DNA from: Bog-756 sp963713625
GTDB taxonomy: Bacteria > Actinomycetota > Acidimicrobiia > Acidimicrobiales > RAAP-2
NCBI GenBank assembly: GCA_963713625.1
Contig: CAVQMN010000011.1
Coordinates: 496,001-560,000 of the forward strand
DNA: 64,000 bases
Direction of reading: 5' to 3'
Within the stretch, counting starts at the first letter, position 1; every line of letters begins with the position of its first letter. The notes under the pieces are model-generated. The model saw only the letters and a program-made list of their open reading frames with translations, was not told where the DNA came from and did no database searches. Below, piece after piece: positions 57,080 to 64,000 of the stretch. The translations under genes and the position numbers were made by a program.

Positions 57080-58624
57080 CTAGGGGGTGTCCGGGCCCGG
57101 TCGGGGTCGGCCGCCCGGCCGTGTCGGCTCCCCGGTGTCCACCACCCAGGTGTCCTTGCTCCCGCCGCCCTGGGACGAGTTGACCACCAGGGAGCCGGCC
57201 TGACGGGCCACGCGGGTGAGCCCGCCCCGGGTCACATAGGCGCCTTCGGGACCGAGGAGGGTGAACGGGCGCAGATCGACGTGTCGGGGAGCGACCTCCC
57301 CTTCGCACAGCGTAGGTGCGGTGGACAGCGGGATGACCGGTTGGGCCACCCACCGGGTGGGATCGGCCTCGATCTTCCGGGCCGCCTCGGCCAGCTCGGG
57401 TTCGCTGGCCTGGGTCCCGACCAGCACCCCGTAGCCGCCGGATTCGTTGGCCGGCTTGACCACCAGCTTCGGGAGGTTGCCGAGCACGAAGCGCCGGGAG
57501 TCCTCGTCGCCGCAGCGCAGGGTGGCCACCGTGGCCAGGATCGGTTCCTCGTCGAGGAAGAAGCGGATGATGTCGGGGACGTAGGAGTAGACCTTCTTGT
57601 CGTCGGCGATGCCGGCGCCCGGGGCGTTGACCAGCCCGACCCGACCCGCTCGCCAGGACCGCATCAACCCGGGCACGCCCAGCAGCGAGTCGGGGTGGAA
57701 GACCTCGGGGTCGAGGAAGAGGTCGTCGATCCGGCGGTAGATGACGTCCACCCGCTGGAGTCCGTCGATGGTCCGGGCGTAGACGCAGTCGTCGTCGAGG
57801 ACGACGAGATCGCTCCCTTCGACCAGCTCCACGCCCAACTGCTGGGCCAGGAAGGCGTGTTCGAAGTAGGCCGAATTGTAGATTCCCGGGGTCAGCACCA
57901 CGATGGTGGGATCGCCGGTGGAGGGGGAGACCGAGGCCAGCAGGCCGGCCAGCCTCCCGACATAGGGATCGACCGGCTCGATGCTGTAGTGGCGGAACAG
58001 CTCGGGGAAGACGTGCTTGGCCACCATCCGGTTCTCGAGCAGGTAGGACACGCCCGAGGGGACCCGGAGGTTGTCCTCCAGGACGTAGACGACCCCCTCG
58101 GCGTCGCGGATGAGATCGCTCCCGCAGATGTGGGCCCAGACGCCGCCGGGAGGGTCGACGCCCACGCACTCCCTCCGGAAGTTCGGGGAGCCGATGACCA
58201 GCTCGGAAGGGACCACCCCCGAGGTCACGGAGCGCTGGTCGTGGTAGACGTCGTCGATGAAGAGGTTGAGGGCGCTGAGCCGCTGGACCAGTCCCGCTTC
58301 GATCTGGTGCCACTGTTCGGAGGGCATGACCCTCGGGATGACGTCGAAGGGCCAGGGCCGGTCGGTCATCCCCCCGGTGTCCTCGTACACGGTGAAGGTC
58401 ACCCCGATGGCCCGCATCTCCCGGTCGGCCGCCTCCTGCCGCTCGGCCAGGGCCTCGGGCCCGAGGTCGATGAAGTGCTTCCACAGGGCTTCCGCCGCCG
58501 GCCGCGGAGCCCCCCCGGGTCCCACCAGCTCGTCGTAGAACTGGCCCGGATCGTACGACGGCCACTCCATCCGGCTGGAATCCGGCCCGGAGGTGGGCGC
58601 GGCAGTCGGTTCGGTGGCATCCAC
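57080..58624 (-). CDS. Circularly permuted ATP-grasp protein, intact ATP site
   Basis: This 514-residue protein belongs to the circularly permuted ATP-grasp type 2 family. Motifs include FIDDVYHDQR, RECVGVDPPGGVWAHICG, LTPGIYNSAYFEHAFLAQQLG, IYRRIDDLFLDPEVFHPDSLLG, and the nucleotide-binding FVLGNLPKLVVKPANESGGYGVLVG near 395 with Lys and Gly-rich loop. The family is predicted to form amide bonds with ATP. The order ATP-grasp, alpha-E, fused ATP-grasp/alpha-E, transglutaminase reads in one direction, with 26-nt, 10-nt and -4-nt junctions. No signal peptide is present. It starts at GTG 58624; it is similar to Rv2411c from memory. The substrate is unknown. Confidence 0.88.
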   Translation of the reverse strand: MDATEPTAAPTSGPDSSRMEWPSYDPGQFYDELVGPGGAPRPAAEALWKHFIDLGPEALAERQEAADREMRAIGVTFTVYEDTGGMTDRPWPFDVIPRVMPSEQWHQIEAGLVQRLSALNLFIDDVYHDQRSVTSGVVPSELVIGSPNFRRECVGVDPPGGVWAHICGSDLIRDAEGVVYVLEDNLRVPSGVSYLLENRMVAKHVFPELFRHYSIEPVDPYVGRLAGLLASVSPSTGDPTIVVLTPGIYNSAYFEHAFLAQQLGVELVEGSDLVVLDDDCVYARTIDGLQRVDVIYRRIDDLFLDPEVFHPDSLLGVPGLMRSWRAGRVGLVNAPGAGIADDKKVYSYVPDIIRFFLDEEPILATVATLRCGDEDSRRFVLGNLPKLVVKPANESGGYGVLVGTQASEPELAEAARKIEADPTRWVAQPVIPLSTAPTLCEGEVAPRHVDLRPFTLLGPEGAYVTRGGLTRVARQAGSLVVNSSQGGGSKDTWVVDTGEPTRPGGRPRPGPDTP

Positions 58625-58880
58625 ACCCCATGTGTTACGACGTCGATGGGTCCGACGGGTTGCCAGAGTGTTTCGACTCCGTGAATGTCACGTTCCGGTA
58701 TCATCTGGCCAGCGAAAGGTCCCGGTCAGGGTGCTTCCAGCCCCGTCGTGGGATGTGCATCCGAGGCCGTGCTCCTGGAGTTGGTACCGGCCCGGGGGTC
58801 GAGGTGCTCGAATATCGTGCGCTGACCTGCCAATTCGGCCGCAAACCCGAAGAGAAGCCGACGAGACACAGGGGGAAGCC
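58625..58880. other. Divergent promoter region between amidoligase-like operon and acp
   Basis: This 256-bp gap contains no gene. A TATCAT hexamer at 58699-58704 is a possible -10 for the plus strand, which would leave a leader of about 170 nt before acp. No convincing -35 or operator is seen on either strand. Confidence 0.35.
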
Positions 58881-59177
58881 GTGCCCGCAGAGACCCACAT
58901 GGAAAAGGGTCCCCTCGACCGCCAACAGGTCCTCGACCTCATCCGCGACCTCCTCGCCGACATCCTGGAGATCGAGCCGTCCGCCGTCACCGAGGCGTCG
59001 TCCTTCGCAGAGGACCTGGACGCGGACTCATTGGCCCTGATCGAGCTGGTGGAGGGCCTCGAAGAGGAGCTGGGCGAGCGCTCAGTCGGATTCCGCATCG
59101 ACGACGAGGACCTCGAAGAGCTTCGTACCGTGCGGGACTCCGTCGACTACGTGTACGCCAAACTCGGAGGAGCCTGA
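58881..59177 (+). CDS. acpP: Acyl carrier protein
   Basis: This 98-residue ACP has the phosphopantetheine Ser in EDLDADSLALIELVEGLEE near residue 50. The helices before and after match the type II fatty-acid ACP fold. It has an 18-residue N-terminal extension and an unusually charged C-terminal helix (GERSVGFRIDDEDLEELRTV). The GTG at 58881 follows GGGGGAAG; the ATG at 58899 is an alternative. It precedes rnc by 10 nt. It is separated from plsX here by the inserted block. Confidence 0.92.
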   Translation: MPAETHMEKGPLDRQQVLDLIRDLLADILEIEPSAVTEASSFAEDLDADSLALIELVEGLEEELGERSVGFRIDDEDLEELRTVRDSVDYVYAKLGGA

Positions 59178-59187
59178 GGCTCGCCCC

Positions 59188-59916
59188 ATGACGCCCGCAG
59201 ACGGCTCGGGTCCGCTCGGGGGGAACGGCGTGCTGACCGACCGGATCGGCCACCGGTTCAAGGATCCCGGCCTGTTGGACGAGGCCATGGCCCACCGCTC
59301 GTGGTGTGCCGAAGAGGGTGGTCGGACCTCCAACGAGCGTCTGGAGTTCCTCGGCGACGCCGTGCTCGGCCTGGTGGTGGCCGAATACACCTACCTGGCC
59401 CACCCGGAGCTGTCCGACGGCGAGATGTCGAAGGTCCGGGCTTCGGTGGTCAACACCCGGGTGCTGGGCCAACTGGGCCTTGACCTGGGCATTGCCGAGA
59501 GCCTGCGCCTGGGCCGGGGCGAGGACCTCTCCGGTGGACGGGCCAAGGAGTCGATCCTGGCCGATGCCACCGAGGCGGTGATCGGGGCGGTGTACCTGGA
59601 CGGGGGGCTGGCTGAGGCCGAACGCCTCATACTTTCCCTGCTCAGGGACCGTATTGCCGTCGCCGCCGGCGAGCCCGGCGAGTCTGATCACAAGAGTCGG
59701 TTGCAGGAGGAGTCGGTCCGGCTGGGCCGCGGCGTTCCCCGCTACGAATTGGAGAGCTTCGGCCCTGACCACGCCCGGAGGTACCTGGCCACGGTGTACG
59801 TTGCTGGTCAGCGCCTCGGTACGGGGGAGGGGCGGTCCAAAAAAGACGCCGAGCAGGTCGCCGCCCAGGTCGCCTGCGAATCGTTGGAAGTCGAGAGAGG
59901 CGGGGGGGATGCCTGA
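59188..59916 (+). CDS. rnc: Ribonuclease III
   Basis: RNase III cleaves double-stranded RNA and processes rRNA precursors. The 242-residue protein contains the catalytic signature NERLEFLGDAVLGLVVAEYTY near 48, ESILADATEAVIGAVYLDGG near 112 with the second metal Glu/Asp, and a C-terminal double-stranded RNA-binding domain (SRLQEESVRLGRGVPRYELE, GEGRSKKDAEQVAAQVACESL). Its last 8 bp overlap the mutM start. It lies in the conserved acp-rnc-mutM-smc order. Confidence 0.95.
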   Translation: MTPADGSGPLGGNGVLTDRIGHRFKDPGLLDEAMAHRSWCAEEGGRTSNERLEFLGDAVLGLVVAEYTYLAHPELSDGEMSKVRASVVNTRVLGQLGLDLGIAESLRLGRGEDLSGGRAKESILADATEAVIGAVYLDGGLAEAERLILSLLRDRIAVAAGEPGESDHKSRLQEESVRLGRGVPRYELESFGPDHARRYLATVYVAGQRLGTGEGRSKKDAEQVAAQVACESLEVERGGGDA

Positions 59917-60748
59917 GCTTCCCGAGGTTGAGACGATTCGACGCGATCTCCAGAGCGAGGTGGTCGGTCGGAAGATCAAGTCGGTCGAGGTTCGCAACGG
60001 TCGTACCGTCCGGCGCCATCCGAGCGCCAAGCATTTCCGCGCCCGCCTGGAGGGCCACACCATCAAATCGATCGACAGGGCGGGAAAGTACCTGCTCCTG
60101 GGGCTCGACGACGGCCAGACCCTGGTCGTGCACCTGGGCATGAGCGGTCAGCTGCAGCGGGCCAAGAACGCCAAGGAAGCCAAGGCCCCGCACACCCACG
60201 CCGTGATCACGTTCACCCAGGGGGGCCAGCTCCGCTTCGTGGATCCCCGCACGTTCGGTGAGATGTTCGTGTCGACGCCGCCCGAGGACGGCCCCGCCCT
60301 TCCCGAGCTCGCCCATCTGGGATTCGATCCGCTGGAGGACGTGATGAGCTGGGAGAAGTTCTGGGTGCTGCTCTCGGCCCGTCGGAGCGGGCTGAAGGCG
60401 CTCCTGATGGACCAGGAGTTCGTGGCCGGTATCGGCAACATGTACGCCGACGAGATCCTCTTCGCCGCCGGGCTCCGGTACGACCGGCTGTCCAACTCGC
60501 TGTCGTCCCAGGAGGTCCGCCGCCTCTACCGGGCCATGGTCGAGACACTGGCCGAGGCGGTCAAGCGTCGGGGCTCCTCCCTGGCCGACGAGCAGTACCG
60601 CGACCTGTTCGGCGAGGTCGGTGACTACCAGGACCAGCATCAGGCCTACGACCGTGAGGGCCAGGCCTGCCGGCGTTGCCGGGCCACCATCGTGAAGGTG
60701 AAGTCGGGCGGACGGTCGACCTACTTCTGCGATCACTGTCAGGTGTGA
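59909..60748 (+). CDS. mutM: Formamidopyrimidine-DNA glycosylase
   Basis: MutM (Fpg) excises 8-oxoguanine and formamidopyrimidines and nicks the abasic site. It starts PELPEVETIRRDLQ, the N-terminal Pro being the catalytic nucleophile once Met is removed. It has VHLGMSGQL near 71, an intercalation loop region, IGNMYADEILFAAGLRY near 172 and a C-terminal zinc finger CRRCRATIVKVKSGGRSTYFCDHC. The ATG at 59909 overlaps the rnc stop by 8 bp. The 279-residue length is standard. Confidence 0.95.
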   Translation: MPELPEVETIRRDLQSEVVGRKIKSVEVRNGRTVRRHPSAKHFRARLEGHTIKSIDRAGKYLLLGLDDGQTLVVHLGMSGQLQRAKNAKEAKAPHTHAVITFTQGGQLRFVDPRTFGEMFVSTPPEDGPALPELAHLGFDPLEDVMSWEKFWVLLSARRSGLKALLMDQEFVAGIGNMYADEILFAAGLRYDRLSNSLSSQEVRRLYRAMVETLAEAVKRRGSSLADEQYRDLFGEVGDYQDQHQAYDREGQACRRCRATIVKVKSGGRSTYFCDHCQV

Positions 60749-60848
60749 GCCCGCCGTCCAGAGGTGAACCCGGCGTCGTCATGCGCCGGGCGGCAGTCGA
60801 CTGCGACCCCGATGAGCAGGGAAGTCCGCGTGACCCGTTGGCGACCGA

Positions 60849-60854
60849 TAGGGT
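60849..60854 (+). promoter_or_regulatory. Candidate -10 box (TAGGGT) of smc
   Basis: TAGGGT lies 9 nt before the GTG at 60864, in the 115-bp gap after mutM. No strong ribosome-binding site is visible. Confidence 0.35.
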
Positions 60855-60863
60855 GAGCGCGCG

Positions 60864-63800
60864 GTGTTCCTGAAGTCACTCACCCTCAAGGGATTCAAGT
60901 CCTTCGCCGACCCGGCAGTGCTCGAATTCGAACCCGGCATCACCGTGGTCGTGGGCCCCAACGGCAGTGGGAAATCCAACGTGGTGGATGCCGTGGCCTG
61001 GGTGTTGGGCGCCCAGGGGCCGAGGACGGTGCGCTCGGCCAAAATGGAAGACGTCATCTTCATGGGCACGGCCAACCGGCCCGCCCTGGGACGGGCCGAA
61101 GTGGCTCTCACCATCGACAACAGCTCGGGCCAGCTGGGCACCGATCTGGCCGAGGTGACCATCACCCGCACGCTGTTCCGGTCGGGCGACAGCGAGTACT
61201 CGATCAATGGCGCGCCCTGTCGGCTCCTCGACATCCAGGAGCTGCTGTCGGATACGGGCGTGGGCCGCCAACAGCACGTGATCATCAGCCAGGGGCACCT
61301 CGACGCCATTCTGGAGGCTCGCCCCGAGGACCGGCGGGCGGTGATCGAGGAAGCGGCCGGCGTGCTCAAGTACCGTCGCCGCCGCGAGCGGTCCGAGCGC
61401 CGGCTGGCTTCCACGGAGGAGAACCTCGAGCGGCTCTTCGATCTGGTCAGGGAAGTCAAACGCCAGATCCGCCCGCTCGAGCGGCAGGCGGCGGCGGCCC
61501 GTTCCTATACCGGGCTGTCCGACACCCTGCGGGGCCTCCGGCTCTTCGCCGCCGGGTCCGAACTGCGGGCCCTCGACTTCCGCCACGCCGAAGGCACCAA
61601 GGCCCGTACCGAGCAGCGGGGTGTCGAGGACGAGATCCGGGGGTCGCTCAGCCAGCTCGATGCCGACACCGAGCGCACCGCCGACGAGATGTCCGCGCAG
61701 CGTGAGTCCGATCTGGCCTCTGCCCTCGGCCGGGCCGAAGGCATGGTGGAGCGGGCCCGTGGCCTGACCGGTGTGCTCCGCGAGCGCCAGCGCTCCCTGG
61801 TCCAGGCGCTCGACGCCGCGGCGGACGCCGACGTGGTCTCCACGCTCGAAGCCGAGGGAGCGCGCCTGGCCGAGGAGCTGGAGGCCTCCGAGATCGAGTC
61901 GGCCGCCCTCGCCCCCGAGCAGGAGGCGCTCGTCGCGGTCGAGGAGCAGACGGCGGCCGAGCTCGAAGCCCACCTCCAGGCGTGGGGGGACGGAGCCGAG
62001 CTCCGGAGGGCCGACGAGGCGGTCACCGTGGCCCGGGGGCAGCTCAGTTCGCTCGAGCACGCCCTCGAGCGTGACAGGCGTTCACTGGACCAGCTCTCGG
62101 TCCGTCTGACTTCGACCGAACGGCGGGCCGCCGTGCTCGAGGGCGAGGACCACGAGCTCGGGGAGCGTCTGGCCGAGACGGAGCAGGCCCGCCATCAACT
62201 GCAGGCTGCCGTGGCCGAGACCGAGGCGGCCCACGGACGGGCCACGGGCCGGCTCGAGGCGGCGGAAGGAGCGCTCCGCCAGGCCGAACTGGAGCACCAC
62301 CGGTCGGTGGCCCGGGCCGACGCCCTCGAACGGGCGCTCGATGAGGCGCGGGGCGCGGCCGGGGCCGAGTTGCTGTCCGGGGTGGACGGCGTGGTCGGCA
62401 TCCTCCTCGACCTCGTCGAAGTGGACGAAGGGTGGGAGGACGCCTTCGAAGCGGCCGCCGGGGCCTCGGTGGCCGCAGTGGTCGTCTCCGGCAGCTTGCC
62501 GGCCAGATCCGCACTGGCCCGGTTGCGCGAAGGGGGGGCCACCGGGGCGGTTCTCGCTCTCGCCGACTCGTCCTCGGGCGGCCCGATCCCGGCGGTCTCG
62601 ACCTCGGGTGCTTCCGGTTCCGCCGGGCCCGCCACCAACCCCCCGGGCACCGAGCCGATCCGTCCCCATGTGCGCCCCCGCTCGGGAGCCCGCCACCTTC
62701 CGGGGCTCGACGCCGCGCTGGACACGCTGCTCGCCGGGTCGCTCTGCTCGCTCGGCGGTTGGTCCGAGGCGATCGACGTGGCCCTGGCCCGGCCCGATCT
62801 GGTCGTGGTCACCCGCGACGGTGACCGATTCTCGTCGACGGGGTGGCGAGTGCGGGCCGGGGGTGGAGTGGTGACCGCGGCCGTGGTGGATGAAGCCCGG
62901 GCCCGGGCCGAGGCGGCGGTGGCCGCGGCGGCGGAGGCGGCCGACGAGCGGACCACAGCCCGGTCGAGCTTGGAGTCGACGCGCTCGGCTGCGCTGGAAG
63001 CCGTCCGGGCCGACGACCGGAACGAGGTGGCCCATCAGACGGCACGGGCGGCCCGACAGCGGGTGGCGGGTGACATCGTGGCGCTGGCTTCCGAGCTCGA
63101 GGAGATCCGCCGCAACTACGCCGAGCTCGACGACCGGATCATCCGGGACACGGCCCGTGCCGTCGAGCTCCGGGAGGAGCTGCCCCGGTTGGAGTCGGCC
63201 CGGGCGGCGGCCGCCGGGCGGTCGGCCGAGGCCCGGGAAGAGCGCAAGCGCATCGACGAGCGGATCGCCGAAGCGGCTTTGCTGCGCAGCGAGTGGGAGG
63301 TCCGGTCGGCCGGCCTCGTCGAACGTCGCCGGGTCCTCAGCGAACGGTTGGCCGAGGTCGACCGCAGGCTGACCGGGCACGCCGACGAGCGCCGTGAAGC
63401 GGCCGAGCGCCGGACCCGCCTGGAGGCCGACGCCACCGCCGTCGAGCGCCTCCTCACCGTGGTGGCCGCCGCCCAGTCCCAACTGGACTCGGCCTTGGCC
63501 GAGTTGCGCCAACGCCATCAGCGCCAGCTCGAGGCCGTCCGGGCCGGAGGGGCCAGGCTCGAGGAGCTCCGTCGGCGGCGTTCGGCCAACGAGCACGAGC
63601 TGGCCGCCGTCCGGGGCCGGCTCCAGAAGATCGAGCTGGATCTGGTGGAGGCCACCATCCGCCGCGAGTCGGTGATCGAGGCCTTGCGACGGGAGATCGG
63701 CTGTGGGCCCGACGAAGCCCTGGCCGCACCGGAGCCCGAGCTTCCCGAGGGCTCGGATCCGACCAGCCGCATCACCGAACTGGAAGCGGAAATCGCCGCC

Positions 63801-64000
63801 CTGGGTCCGGTCAACCCCCTGGCCCTGGAAGAGCTTTCCGAGTTGGGTGAGCGGCACCAGTTCCTCGAGAGCCAGGTCGAGGACGTTCGTGGTGCCCGGC
63901 GGGAGCTCCACCATGTCATCCGGACGCTGGACGAAGAGATCATGCAGGTGTTCGATTCGGCCTTCGCCGACGTCAACGAGCACTTCTCCACCCTGGTCAC
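60864..64000 (+). CDS. smc: Chromosome segregation protein SMC, 3' end outside window
   Basis: SMC is the ATPase of the condensin complex that organises and segregates chromosomes with ScpA/ScpB. About 1045 codons are present. The N-terminal head has GITVVVGPNGSGKSNVVDAV near 30 (Walker A) and VIISQGHLDAILEARPEDRR (Q-loop region) near 140. A coiled coil runs from about 175. The hinge spans about residues 495-670 (ELLSGVDGVVGILLDLVEV to RDGDRFSSTGW), with a long Ser/Gly/Pro-rich loop inside it. The second coiled coil follows. The C-terminal signature and Walker B lie beyond 64000. The GTG at 60864 gives the family start MFLKSLTLKGFKSFA. Confidence 0.95.
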   Translation, partial: MFLKSLTLKGFKSFADPAVLEFEPGITVVVGPNGSGKSNVVDAVAWVLGAQGPRTVRSAKMEDVIFMGTANRPALGRAEVALTIDNSSGQLGTDLAEVTITRTLFRSGDSEYSINGAPCRLLDIQELLSDTGVGRQQHVIISQGHLDAILEARPEDRRAVIEEAAGVLKYRRRRERSERRLASTEENLERLFDLVREVKRQIRPLERQAAAARSYTGLSDTLRGLRLFAAGSELRALDFRHAEGTKARTEQRGVEDEIRGSLSQLDADTERTADEMSAQRESDLASALGRAEGMVERARGLTGVLRERQRSLVQALDAAADADVVSTLEAEGARLAEELEASEIESAALAPEQEALVAVEEQTAAELEAHLQAWGDGAELRRADEAVTVARGQLSSLEHALERDRRSLDQLSVRLTSTERRAAVLEGEDHELGERLAETEQARHQLQAAVAETEAAHGRATGRLEAAEGALRQAELEHHRSVARADALERALDEARGAAGAELLSGVDGVVGILLDLVEVDEGWEDAFEAAAGASVAAVVVSGSLPARSALARLREGGATGAVLALADSSSGGPIPAVSTSGASGSAGPATNPPGTEPIRPHVRPRSGARHLPGLDAALDTLLAGSLCSLGGWSEAIDVALARPDLVVVTRDGDRFSSTGWRVRAGGGVVTAAVVDEARARAEAAVAAAAEAADERTTARSSLESTRSAALEAVRADDRNEVAHQTARAARQRVAGDIVALASELEEIRRNYAELDDRIIRDTARAVELREELPRLESARAAAAGRSAEAREERKRIDERIAEAALLRSEWEVRSAGLVERRRVLSERLAEVDRRLTGHADERREAAERRTRLEADATAVERLLTVVAAAQSQLDSALAELRQRHQRQLEAVRAGGARLEELRRRRSANEHELAAVRGRLQKIELDLVEATIRRESVIEALRREIGCGPDEALAAPEPELPEGSDPTSRITELEAEIAALGPVNPLALEELSELGERHQFLESQVEDVRGARRELHHVIRTLDEEIMQVFDSAFADVNEHFSTLV

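Overview
The window is a GC-rich, densely packed chromosomal segment of an actinomycete. Evidence: frequent GTG/TTG starts, many 4-bp GTGA/ATGA gene overlaps, a fused actinobacterial-type 2-oxoglutarate decarboxylase/dehydrogenase (Kgd), an HU protein with a Lys/Ala-rich tail, an F420-type guanylyltransferase (CofC/FbiD) and a thiL-rpmB-DAK2-recG-rsmD-coaD-sepIVA-like-DUF177-rpmF-...-rnc-mutM-smc backbone. The absence of typical mycobacterial or streptomycete neighbours suggests a deep-branching lineage such as Acidimicrobiia; that placement is inference, as no rRNA is present.

Layout. 1-2.3 kb: truncated conjugative coupling-type ATPase (minus) and a tailed HU gene with a strong terminator. 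2.3-8.2 kb: PIG-L deacetylase and CofC, a Rv1264-like adenylate cyclase, a GH38 alpha-mannosidase and a small protein. 8.5-14.4 kb: frameshifted acyl-CoA synthetase, RNase HII, acyl-CoA dehydrogenase, TIGR01777 epimerase, alpha/beta hydrolase and a second HU gene. 14.4-16.3 kb: preQ0 genes queD-queC-queE. 16.4-24.5 kb: kgd, M20 peptidase, an unusual NYN-(Lys/Ala/Thr tail)-S1 protein, FabZ-like dehydratase and exonuclease III. 24.5-35.1 kb: UvrD-like helicase, hydrolase, membrane-anchored MurF-like ligase with Ddl, bPH2 protein, galactokinase, a CaiB/BaiF-type CoA-transferase/racemase, Lrp ligand domain and MFS carrier. 35.2-48.6 kb: PEP carboxykinase, then the conserved housekeeping cluster thiL, a two-component pair (both genes frameshifted), rpmB, DAK2/FakA-like, recG, rsmD, coaD, SepIVA-like, DUF177, rpmF, plsX. 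48.6-58.6 kb: a block of mostly minus-strand accessory genes separating plsX from the acp-rnc-mutM-smc end of the cluster. It contains patatin, acyl-CoA dehydrogenase, truncated haemoglobin, an SDR and an amidoligase-like operon (two circularly permuted ATP-grasp proteins, two alpha-E domains, one transglutaminase). 58.9-64.0 kb: acp, rnc, mutM and smc, which runs off the end.

The most notable points are: (i) the ATP-grasp/alpha-E/transglutaminase operon, in which the second, fused ATP-grasp copy has lost the Lys and Gly-rich nucleotide-loop residues that the first keeps; (ii) a perfect in-frame Shine-Dalgarno plus ATG inside the HU gene exactly where the basic tail begins; (iii) a repeated TAnnnT hexamer 6-9 nt before the start codon of 14 genes, which points to leaderless transcription as a general mode; (iv) a NYN-nuclease/S1 fusion and a MurF-like enzyme with transmembrane helices in place of its first domain. 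No tRNA, rRNA, CRISPR array, insertion sequence or prophage was seen.
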